Source: JAWLFY01 sp964462125
Lineage (GTDB): Bacteria > Planctomycetota > Planctomycetia > Pirellulales > Pirellulaceae
Assembly (NCBI GenBank): GCA_964462125.1
Contig: CAYWXT010000160.1
Span: 1-12,914 of the forward strand
Length of the DNA stretch: 12,914 nucleotides
Reading direction: 5' to 3'
Part shown: positions 7,362 to 12,914 of the stretch, one piece after another
Numbering within the stretch: the stretch's first letter is position 1
Layout: each line of letters starts with the position of its first letter
Notes under the pieces: model-generated
Databases searched by the model: none
The model's input: only the letters and a program-made list of their open reading frames with translations
Told to the model about the DNA's origin: nothing
Made by a program: the position numbers and the translations under genes

Positions 7362-8336
7362 GTGGCTTCAGATCTATATCTCAAAGAGCAGCTTCCGAAC
7401 CTGACCGAAGCGATCGTCGAGACCTATACCCCGGACGACGCGATCAACCACCTGGGGCATTGTCCGTTGCCCAGTTACACGGCGGTGGTCGACATCCTGC
7501 TCGACATCAAGGATGTGCTCTACCCGGGATACCGGCGCAAAGTCGGGTTGCATTCTGGCAACATCCGCTATCACGTCGGCGGGCTGGTCGATTCGCTGCA
7601 CGACCAGCTGACGACGCAGATCGCCCGGGCGCTCCGACATGAGGACCGGGTTTCCCGCCGGCACCGTGACTGTGAGAGCGACATCGACTTCGAAGCCAAG
7701 GGTCAGACGATGGCAATCGAGTTGCTCAAGCGGTTGCCGAAGCTGCGTCGGGTCCTGGCCACCGATGTCCAGGCAGCGTTCGACGGTGACCCCGCCTGCC
7801 AGACCACCGACGAAGTCGTTTTCTGCTATCCCGGCTTCGAAGCGATCACGGTCTACCGCATCGCTCACGAACTCACCGACTTGGACGTCCCATTCATCCC
7901 GCGGATGATGACCGAGTGGGCGCACAAGGAGACCGGGATCGACATTCACCCCGGGGCGCAGATCGGCGACTACTTCTTCATCGACCATGGAACCGGCGTG
8001 GTGATCGGGGAAACGTGCGAGATCGGTGAGCATGTCAAGCTCTACCAGGGCGTGACCCTGGGCGCACTGAGTTTTCCCACCGACGCCGACGGCCTGTTGA
8101 TTCGGGGAAAGAAGCGCCACCCGACGATCGAGGACCACGTCGTCGTTTATGCCAACGCGACGATCCTGGGTGGAAAAACGGTGATCGGCAAAGGTTCCGT
8201 GATCGGCTCGAGTGTCTGGCTCACCAAGAGCATTGCGCCTCAGACGACGGTGACGCTGGAAAAACCCCAGCTGCGGGTTCGCGGCGCCGGTCGGGGGAGC
8301 GACGCCCTGGCGTATCAGAGCGACTACCAGATCTAG
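7362..8336 (+). CDS. cysE: Serine O-acetyltransferase, EpsC type (324 aa)
   Basis: Makes O-acetylserine from serine and acetyl-CoA, the first step of cysteine synthesis in the cytoplasm. An N-terminal helical domain (1-190) is followed by a left-handed beta-helix of hexapeptide repeats (about 193-290). Compared with E. coli CysE, the key residues are present: Asp 194 in GIDIHP (CysE Asp 143), Asp 208-His 209 in FIDHGTG (Asp 157-His 158) and His 253 in KRHPTI (His 193). The N-terminal part is longer than in CysE, and DADGLLIRGKKRHP forms a longer loop, as in the EpsC-type enzymes. I choose the GTG at 7362 because it yields the family-like start ASDLYLKEQLPNLTE. The open frame extends to a TTG at 7296, close after a GGGGGAG, but the added Arg/Pro-rich residues look non-coding. 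No cysK neighbour is visible. Activity in complex with CysK is known in the family; here the C-terminus ends in Ile, as CysE needs for that contact. Confidence 0.92.
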   Translation: MASDLYLKEQLPNLTEAIVETYTPDDAINHLGHCPLPSYTAVVDILLDIKDVLYPGYRRKVGLHSGNIRYHVGGLVDSLHDQLTTQIARALRHEDRVSRRHRDCESDIDFEAKGQTMAIELLKRLPKLRRVLATDVQAAFDGDPACQTTDEVVFCYPGFEAITVYRIAHELTDLDVPFIPRMMTEWAHKETGIDIHPGAQIGDYFFIDHGTGVVIGETCEIGEHVKLYQGVTLGALSFPTDADGLLIRGKKRHPTIEDHVVVYANATILGGKTVIGKGSVIGSSVWLTKSIAPQTTVTLEKPQLRVRGAGRGSDALAYQSDYQI

Positions 8337-8364
8337 CGGTTTGGGACACCTTGATGTTCGGGCT

Positions 8365-8392
8365 CAAAAGGTACCGGACACTTTTTTCCCGC
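8365..8392 (+). repeat. Single-arm copy of the 4911-4997 repeat
   Basis: The 20 bases beginning CAAAAGGTACCGGACACTTT at 8365 are identical to the right arm at 4969-4988. They are followed by TTTCCCGC where that arm has GATTCCCGC. No inverted partner is found within about 100 bases on either side, so this is a lone half element or the remnant of a pair. It lies 28 bases after the serine acetyltransferase stop and upstream of the alcohol dehydrogenase. Confidence 0.8.
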
Positions 8393-8562
8393 TCATTGCT
8401 ACGCTTGCCCCCGGGATGTTCAGGCAGCGCTGGGGTTTCTAGAGTGAAGCTTGCCGGGCGATTAGACTTTGTTCCGGCGTCCGCTTGCCAACCCTCCCTC
8501 CCCCGGGCCATCCCGGTCAGCCAAGCATCCGGCGAATCTGGCCCCCTCTCGAGCGTTTCGCA

Positions 8563-9708
8563 ATGCAGCCATTCGATTTTCAGTTCCGTACCCGATTCGT
8601 CTTTGAGCAGGGGGGCCTGTTGCGGCTGGGAGAGATCGCGTCGGGCTGGCGACCCCACCGCGTGCTGGTGGTCAGCGACCCTGGTCTGATCGAGGCGGGT
8701 CACTTCGACGTGGCGGTGCAGTCGCTTCGTTCGGCCGGGATCGAGATCGACTCTTTCCATGACTTTGCTGAAAACCCCAGCTCGGCGATGGTCGACGCCG
8801 GGGTTCGCAAGGCTGCGGCGTTTCGCCCCGACCTGCTTGTCGGGCTCGGGGGGGGCAGCAGTATGGATTGCTGCAAGGGGATCAACTTCGTTTATTCTTG
8901 CGGGGGAACGATTCACGATTACCACGGCGTCGGCAAGGCAACGGCGGCGATGTTGCCGATGATTGCGATACCGACAACCGCGGGGACCGGCAGCGAGGCC
9001 CAGTCATTTGCTTTGATCAGCGACGCGGAGTCGCACGTCAAGATGGCGTGCGGCGATAAGAAAGCTGCTTGTCGCGTCGCCATCCTTGACCCCCTATTGA
9101 CTCTGACCCAGCCACCGGGGGTCACTGCCCTGACTGGGATTGACGCGATCTCCCACGCGATCGAAACCTACGTCACCAAGCGCCGCAACGCGATGTCGGT
9201 AACTTACAGCCGCCGCGCGTTCGGGTTGCTCGCCTCCGGGTTTCCCCAAGTCCTCCGCGACGGGGGTGATTTGGAGGCTCGAAGCCAGATGCAGCTTGGA
9301 GCCTGTTTCGCCGGGATGTCGATCGAGACGTCGATGTTGGGCGCGGCCCATGCCACGGCCAACCCGCTGACCGCACGGCACGACATCGCTCATGGCCAGG
9401 CCGTCGGTTTGATGTTGCCCGCGGTGATCCGCTTCAACGGAACCAAACACGCGACGTGGTATGCCGAGTTGCTGCGGGAAGTTGGCGAGATCGTCGCGCC
9501 GCCGGAGGCCCCGGATCGGCTTGCCGAAATCGTCGAGGGCTGGCTCCGGGAGGCCGGCTTGGCAACCTCCCTGGCCGATCTGGCGCTCCCTGCCATCGAG
9601 ATCGAGACGCTGGTCGAGGATGCGTTGCAACAGTGGACCGGCAACTTCAATCCGATTCCTCTCAACGCCGACCGCACCCGGGCGCTGTACCGCAGCGTCG
9701 ATTCGTGA
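8563..9708 (+). CDS. Iron-containing alcohol dehydrogenase (381 aa)
   Basis: A cytoplasmic NAD(P)-dependent dehydrogenase of the group III, iron-activated family (PF00465; FucO, AdhB, GldA relatives), converting an alcohol to an aldehyde or the reverse. The nucleotide-binding GGGSSMDCCKG is at 96-106 and PTTAGTGSEA at 137-146. Metal ligands by comparison with E. coli FucO are Asp 194 and His 198 (GIDAISHAIE), His 263 (AAHATANPL) and His 277 (IAHGQAVGLMLP). All four are present. The conserved His 267 of FucO is Asn 267 here, as in a subgroup with an H-A-x-A-N-P-L-T motif. The ATG at 8563 gives a normal family N-terminus (FQFRTRFVFEQGGL). A TTG start at 8485 would only add Pro-rich residues. 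No good Shine-Dalgarno site is seen. The substrate is not predictable. The next gene starts 109 bases later and is probably a separate unit. Confidence 0.93.
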   Translation: MQPFDFQFRTRFVFEQGGLLRLGEIASGWRPHRVLVVSDPGLIEAGHFDVAVQSLRSAGIEIDSFHDFAENPSSAMVDAGVRKAAAFRPDLLVGLGGGSSMDCCKGINFVYSCGGTIHDYHGVGKATAAMLPMIAIPTTAGTGSEAQSFALISDAESHVKMACGDKKAACRVAILDPLLTLTQPPGVTALTGIDAISHAIETYVTKRRNAMSVTYSRRAFGLLASGFPQVLRDGGDLEARSQMQLGACFAGMSIETSMLGAAHATANPLTARHDIAHGQAVGLMLPAVIRFNGTKHATWYAELLREVGEIVAPPEAPDRLAEIVEGWLREAGLATSLADLALPAIEIETLVEDALQQWTGNFNPIPLNADRTRALYRSVDS

Positions 9709-9734
9709 CCGACCGGCTGTTTGCTGCATTCGCC

Positions 9735-9751
9735 CGATTGGTTCACAATCG
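9735..9751. other. Small hairpin after the alcohol dehydrogenase
   Basis: CGATTG and CAATCG form a 6-base stem around the loop GTTCA, 26 bases past the dehydrogenase stop. There is no T run and the stem is weak. It could mark a transcript end before the four-gene unit at 9818 or be chance. Confidence 0.25.
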
Positions 9752-9817
9752 AGAGAGTACGTCCGATCCACCGTGGCTCCCCGTCAGCCATTTCCCGACC
9801 CCGCACCTGGCCCCTTG

Positions 9818-10573
9818 ATGTCCGCTTCTGATCCCATCCCGGCCCCCGAGGCGACCGTCCAAAGCGGCGACGACAACGTCGAGGCCCGGGCGCGGCGACG
9901 ACAGCATTTGGAGCATCACGTGCGGGCTCGCCCCACCGACTTGGACGCCTACCTGGAACTGGCCCGCATCTACCGTCACGAAAACCGCCCGTTGGAAGCC
10001 CGGCGGGTGCTGGAACAAGCCCGCCAGATTTTTCCGGAGGACCAGCGAGTCTTGTGGGAGTTCGAAGAGGCGACGCTCGCCCGGTCTCTACAGCAGCTGC
10101 GCGAGGTCCACGATTTGGCGGAGCGGCTCCGCACACCCGAAGCCGAACACGAGTTGGAACGAGCCCGAGCTGATTGGGCGCGGCGGCGGATCGACGTTTG
10201 CCGTGCCCGTCTGAACCGCGAACCGGGTCGAGTCCAACTGAGAATCGCGATCGCCGAAGCGATGATCGACATGGAGCGGTATGAGGAGGCGTTGACGGAG
10301 CTTGCACCGGCGCAGGAACATGACGAGCTTTCCTGCCAAGCTCACCTGCTCCGCGCCCGCTGCCTGTTGGCACTCGGCAACGACGCCGAAGCCCTCCCTG
10401 CCTTGCGGGCCGCAGCGCTTCGGCGGGGAGTCACCGCTCCCCCCAAAATCAAACTCGCAGCACTCCGCCTGCTGGTCGATGTCGCGGAGCGGTTGGGATT
10501 GACGCTGACCCTGGAACGATACCGTCAACAGTTACACCAAGCCGAACAGTCCCTCGCATCCTCCACTTCGTGA
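9818..10573 (+). CDS. TPR-like helical protein, first gene of the Esx-like unit (251 aa)
   Basis: A cytoplasmic helical-repeat protein with no signal peptide or membrane segment. Residues 1-22 are polar and disordered. A TPR-like pair covers about 28-77 (RPTDLDAYLELARIYRHENR, then LEARRVLEQARQIFPED). A long charged helix, likely coiled coil, spans 78-135. A second repeat pair covers about 136-200 (MERYEEALTELAPAQ, then AHLLRARCLLALGNDAEALPALRAAA). Such repeats normally bind other proteins, so a scaffold or chaperone role for the following small proteins is possible but inferred. The ATG at 9818 is chosen as the first with a plausible N-terminus. The frame is open back to 9461, but that part lies inside the dehydrogenase gene. 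There is no Shine-Dalgarno site. Only 7 bases separate its stop from the next start, which argues for co-transcription. Confidence 0.82.
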   Translation: MSASDPIPAPEATVQSGDDNVEARARRRQHLEHHVRARPTDLDAYLELARIYRHENRPLEARRVLEQARQIFPEDQRVLWEFEEATLARSLQQLREVHDLAERLRTPEAEHELERARADWARRRIDVCRARLNREPGRVQLRIAIAEAMIDMERYEEALTELAPAQEHDELSCQAHLLRARCLLALGNDAEALPALRAAALRRGVTAPPKIKLAALRLLVDVAERLGLTLTLERYRQQLHQAEQSLASSTS

Positions 10574-10580
10574 GTCAACC

Positions 10581-10850
10581 GTGAGTCAAGCCGTTGTCGA
10601 TCCCGACCAGTTGCGGCAGTTCGCTGGGCATTTGAACCGCTTCGCCGAAGAGTTGAAAGACCGCGGCAGCGGGCTGGCCTCCCAAATGAACCAGCTCGAA
10701 CAGACCTGGCGTGACGAACAGCAGCGAAAGTTTCACGCCGAGTTTACCGAGCAGATGCGAGGGCTGACACGGCTGATCCAGGCCACCGAGCAACACGTCC
10801 CCTACCTGCTCCGCAAGGCCGATCAGATCGACGCCTACCTCGGAAGATAA
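10581..10850 (+). CDS. WXG100/Esx-like small protein, W-R-D variant (89 aa)
   Basis: The size, all-helical make-up and a central turn match the WXG100 family (PF06013), the small helical-hairpin proteins secreted by, or partnered with, type VII (ESX) systems. Helix 1 spans about 7-40 and helix 2 about 46-85, with the turn at TWRDEQ (42-47). Trp 43 is in the expected middle position, but the Gly of WXG is Asp here, and Phe 51 and Phe 55 follow in the usual spacing (FHAEF). The end, HVPYLLRKADQIDAYL, is a strong helix. There is no signal peptide, as expected. The YxxxD/E export signal of classical ESX substrates is not in its usual place; the only Tyr residues are 75 and 86. The start is a GTG with a weak GTGAG site upstream. 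No type VII ATPase is seen in the window, so secretion is unproven. Confidence 0.72.
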   Translation: MSQAVVDPDQLRQFAGHLNRFAEELKDRGSGLASQMNQLEQTWRDEQQRKFHAEFTEQMRGLTRLIQATEQHVPYLLRKADQIDAYLGR

Positions 10851-10872
10851 CCCCTTCCCCAAGATAAACCTG

Positions 10873-11376
10873 GTGCCTCGCAGCAACGTCCGCGACATTG
10901 AATCGCTCGCCGCACTCCGGGTCGGTCTGATCCGCTATGCCGATCTCTGTTCGGGCGTTCTGGAGGAACTCCGCGCCTCGGTGCGGAGGACCGAGGAGGA
11001 ATTTTCCCAGAACCGTCCGGCCCATTGGCGGGCTGAGGTGCGGCTGGCCGAGCGTCGTCTCGGCGAAGCCCAAGAAGCCCTGGCACAGAAACGTGCCGCC
11101 GCCCGCATCGGCGATCGTCCCCCTGCCACCGACGCCGCGGCCAAGGTCGCCCGGGCTCAGCGGCGGCTTCGTTATTGCCAAGAGCAACAACGGCTGGCGC
11201 GGTCGCTCGGCATCGAGATCGCGCAGGCCTGCGACAAACTTCTCGGCCCGATCTCCGAGGTCGCCCAGCGGTGTGATGTCGAGCTGCCACAAGCGGCGGC
11301 GGAATTGCAACGATTGATCGAACCCCTCCGAGACTACGCCGACCAACCTTCCCCTGAACCGAAGCGAGATCCATGA
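10873..11376 (+). CDS. Coiled-coil protein, possible partner of the Esx-like protein (167 aa)
   Basis: I do not recognise a named family. The protein is almost entirely helical and charged: helix 8-46, then a turn at QNRPAHW (46-52) with a lone Trp 52, then a long helix 52-78 (RAEVRLAERRLGEAQEALAQKR). A Pro-rich break follows (83-86), then a coiled coil at 88-118 and a last helix near 123-155, and a polar tail. The pattern helix, Trp-containing turn, helix echoes the small protein upstream, suggesting a partner or an extended relative, but this is inference. It has no signal peptide or membrane segment. It starts with GTG 22 bases after the upstream stop and overlaps the next gene by 4 bases (ATGA at 11373-11376), the usual sign of translational coupling. 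Confidence 0.75.
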   Translation: MPRSNVRDIESLAALRVGLIRYADLCSGVLEELRASVRRTEEEFSQNRPAHWRAEVRLAERRLGEAQEALAQKRAAARIGDRPPATDAAAKVARAQRRLRYCQEQQRLARSLGIEIAQACDKLLGPISEVAQRCDVELPQAAAELQRLIEPLRDYADQPSPEPKRDP

Positions 11377-12551
11377 CCAAGACCGAAGCCGACGTATTCG
11401 CCCAGCTGGCCGAGCACCGTGACGACCTGCCCGGCATGCTCGAGGCCATGGTCCAGCATTTCCGTGACACCCGCCAACCGGCCGAACTGTTCGAGTCCTT
11501 GAAGATGCGGGTCCGCCACCGTGTCGGGCTCCCCTTGGTCGCCTCCGAGGATGAGGTCACCCGGCCCGATGACATCGAACGCCAGTTGGAACAAGGTCTG
11601 CTCGATGCCTGTCGCGAAGCGGGGACGATGCTGATTGAGGATGGCAAGGTGCGGGAAGGCTGGATGTACCTCCGCCCCACCGGCGACCTGGAACTCGCCC
11701 GCGGCCTGATCGCCGAGGTGGAGATCAACGAGGAGAACTACGACGACATGATCCAGATCCTGCTGCATGAAGGGATCGACATCGGACGCGGCTACCAGGC
11801 GGTGCTTGAGCACCAAGGGACCTGCAACAGCATCACCCTGTACGAACAAGCCATCGTCAATCGTGGTAAACGCGATCGCCGCGCCGCGGCGTCGCGGTTG
11901 CTGGAACACCTCTACCAAGAATTGATCGAACTCGTGCGCGGCGACATCGCCCGCCGCGAGGCCCCGGCGGGACCGGAGGAGACTCTGGCGGAGATGATCG
12001 AAAAGCGGCGCTGGGTCTTGGGCGAAGGAGGCTACCACCTCGACACGACCCACCTCGCATCGACCGTCCGCATCGCTTCGGTGTTGGACGATCGGGAACA
12101 GTTGACGAAGGCTTGGGAGTTGACGCAGTACGGCCGGCAGCTGAACCCGCAATTTCAATATCCGGGGGAAGAGCCGTTCGTCGATTTCTACCCCGCCTAC
12201 GCTGCGTTCTATGCCACGTTGCTCGGGGAACAGGTCGAGGGAGGCTTGCGGTTGTTTGAGCGCAAGGCGCGCACGGTCGACGTCATGCAGCACGGGACCG
12301 GTGCGTTGGAGACGTACATCGACCTGCTCGATCGCGTCGGCCGTCCCACGCAAGCGATCGAAGCGGCGATCGAACTGGTCCCCGATGACGTCCCCCCGCA
12401 ACGGATCGTGCCACTGTTGTTGGAGATGGCCGGCCGAGCCGCTTGTGCCAACGACCTCTCGGCCTTCGACCGGATCCTCGAATACTGCCAACGCCGCGGC
12501 GACGTCCTCGGCTACGCCGCCACGCTGCACGCGGCGGAGAACCAGCGCTAA
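11373..12551 (+). CDS. Conserved-looking helical protein of unknown function (392 aa)
   Basis: A soluble, acidic, mostly helical protein without signal peptide or membrane segment. Residues 15-55 and 66-135 are helical and acidic (GMLEAMVQHFRDTRQPAELFESLKMRV split over two helices; ELARGLIAEVEINEENYDDM). Residues 141-215 include a QGTCNS segment. A striking segment GYHLDTTHLASTVRIA (220-235) puts His 222, Asp 224 and His 227 close together, and LNPQFQYPGEEPF (257-269) follows. The last part (275-392) reads as helical repeats of TPR or HEAT type. I recall proteins of this type only as planctomycete hypotheticals. The His-Asp-His cluster could bind metal, but no enzyme family fits. It is the last and largest gene of the unit, coupled to the gene before it by an ATGA overlap, so its work is probably tied to the Esx-like protein. 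Confidence 0.82.
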   Translation: MTKTEADVFAQLAEHRDDLPGMLEAMVQHFRDTRQPAELFESLKMRVRHRVGLPLVASEDEVTRPDDIERQLEQGLLDACREAGTMLIEDGKVREGWMYLRPTGDLELARGLIAEVEINEENYDDMIQILLHEGIDIGRGYQAVLEHQGTCNSITLYEQAIVNRGKRDRRAAASRLLEHLYQELIELVRGDIARREAPAGPEETLAEMIEKRRWVLGEGGYHLDTTHLASTVRIASVLDDREQLTKAWELTQYGRQLNPQFQYPGEEPFVDFYPAYAAFYATLLGEQVEGGLRLFERKARTVDVMQHGTGALETYIDLLDRVGRPTQAIEAAIELVPDDVPPQRIVPLLLEMAGRAACANDLSAFDRILEYCQRRGDVLGYAATLHAAENQR

Positions 12552-12552
12552 A

Positions 12553-12578
12553 CTTCGGCTCAGCGTTTTGAGACGAAG
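12553..12578. terminator. Hairpin between convergent genes, possible two-way terminator
   Basis: CTTCG pairs with CGAAG and, after one mismatch, CTCA pairs with TGAG, leaving a 6-base loop (GCGTTT). The structure fills most of the 35-base gap between the 392-residue protein's stop (12551) and the permease stop (12587), so it could end both transcripts. No long T run flanks it. Confidence 0.45.
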
Positions 12579-12586
12579 CTCGAACC

Positions 12587-12914
12587 TTATTCGAAGCGCA
12601 ACGCTTGGATGGGATCCATCATGGCCGCACGCCGGGCCGGGTAGATCCCGAAGACGATCCCGACCAGCAAGGAGATCGAGACCGCTAATAGGGGCGACCA
12701 GGGCTGAATGATGGTGGGGACACCGCCGATGGAACTTGCAAGGGACGCTCCTGCAAAGCCCAGCAGGATTCCGAGCACGCCTCCGGTTCCCGAGAGGGCG
12801 ATCGTTTCGATCAAAAACTGCGACGTGATGTCGGATCGCTTGGCCCCCAGAGCGCGGCGAATGCCGATTTCCCGTGTCCGTTCCGTGACCGTCGCAAGCA
12901 TGATGTTCATGATG
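12587..12914 (-). CDS. C-terminal part of a MacB/FtsX-type ABC transporter permease, cut by the right edge
   Basis: Only the last 109 codons are inside the window, and the gene continues past the right edge. IMNIMLATVTERTREIGIRR followed by ALGAKRSDI is the hallmark of the MacB-like permease core, where the last cytoplasmic loop contacts the ATPase. Two membrane helices follow (IALSGTGGVLGILLGFAGAS, then LLAVSISLLVGIVFGIYPA), and the protein ends in ARRAAMMDPIQALRFE, the usual family C-terminus. Members work with a LolD/MacB-type ATPase and often a membrane-fusion protein in tripartite export of drugs, peptides or lipoproteins, or as mechanotransmission complexes. Which of these applies cannot be told from this end. 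It converges on the Esx-like unit and is probably unrelated to it. Confidence 0.92.
   Translation of the reverse strand, partial: IMNIMLATVTERTREIGIRRALGAKRSDITSQFLIETIALSGTGGVLGILLGFAGASLASSIGGVPTIIQPWSPLLAVSISLLVGIVFGIYPARRAAMMDPIQALRFE

Noticed and set aside
7374..8138. 254-residue minus-strand open frame inside the serine acetyltransferase gene
   Set aside because: It lies fully antisense to a gene with all catalytic residues in place and has no family features.
9390..10373. 327-residue minus-strand open frame over the dehydrogenase end and the TPR-like gene
   Set aside because: It crosses two well-supported plus-strand genes, and its translation is Arg/Pro/Gly-rich low-complexity sequence.
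11334..12530. 398-residue minus-strand open frame antisense to the 392-residue protein
   Set aside because: It is a shadow frame caused by the high GC third codon positions of the real gene. The plus-strand gene has ATGA coupling and better protein character.
1..12914. CRISPR array, tRNA, rRNA or transposase gene
   Set aside because: No regularly spaced direct repeats, no cloverleaf-like or rRNA segments and no transposase motifs were seen on either strand. The only dispersed repeat is the GGTACC-centred element.

Overview
The window looks like a chromosomal stretch of a planctomycete, probably a Rhodopirellula-like member of the Pirellulaceae. This is inferred from the kind of genes present: a small lipoprotein ending in a YPYYTxRGPRDFL-type tail, a PhoD-like phosphatase of the 'FGGGAGY' type, an EpsC-type serine acetyltransferase, and several secreted proteins of unknown function. 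High GC, weak or absent Shine-Dalgarno sites at many genes, and some GTG starts fit as well. No rRNA, tRNA or universal marker gene is present to settle the taxonomy.

Layout from left to right. A probable minus-strand gene leaves the left edge (1-66). A secreted proline-rich protein follows (314-1150) and is closed by a strong hairpin. Then come about 630 bases with no convincing gene and an AI-2E-family membrane protein (1822-2904). A minus-strand exported PhoD-like metallophosphatase with an N-terminal TPR-like region (3156-4847) is divergent from an exported SMP-30/gluconolactonase-type beta-propeller (5086-6093). The spacer between those two holds an 87-base inverted repeat with 29-base arms (4911-4997). 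A second, single-arm copy lies at 8365-8392. The propeller gene converges, with a 4-base stop overlap, on a small secreted protein (6090-6488). A cysteine- and histidine-rich lipoprotein (6833-7240), a serine O-acetyltransferase (7362-8336) and an iron-type alcohol dehydrogenase (8563-9708) follow on the plus strand.

The right third (9818-12551) is a compact four-gene unit: a TPR-like protein, a small WXG100/Esx-like protein in which the turn reads W-R-D, a coiled-coil protein with its own central Trp, and a 392-residue helical protein of unknown function. Gaps are 7 and 22 bases, then a 4-base ATGA overlap, so these four are very likely co-expressed. This is the most interesting part of the window: it could be a planctomycete Esx-like module, although no EccC/EssC-type ATPase is visible here. 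A hairpin separates it from the C-terminal end of a MacB/FtsX-type ABC transporter permease that runs off the right edge on the minus strand.

Most of the single genes (sulfur assimilation, alcohol oxidation, phosphatase, propeller enzyme) show no clear pathway link to each other. Only the four-gene unit looks like a functional module.
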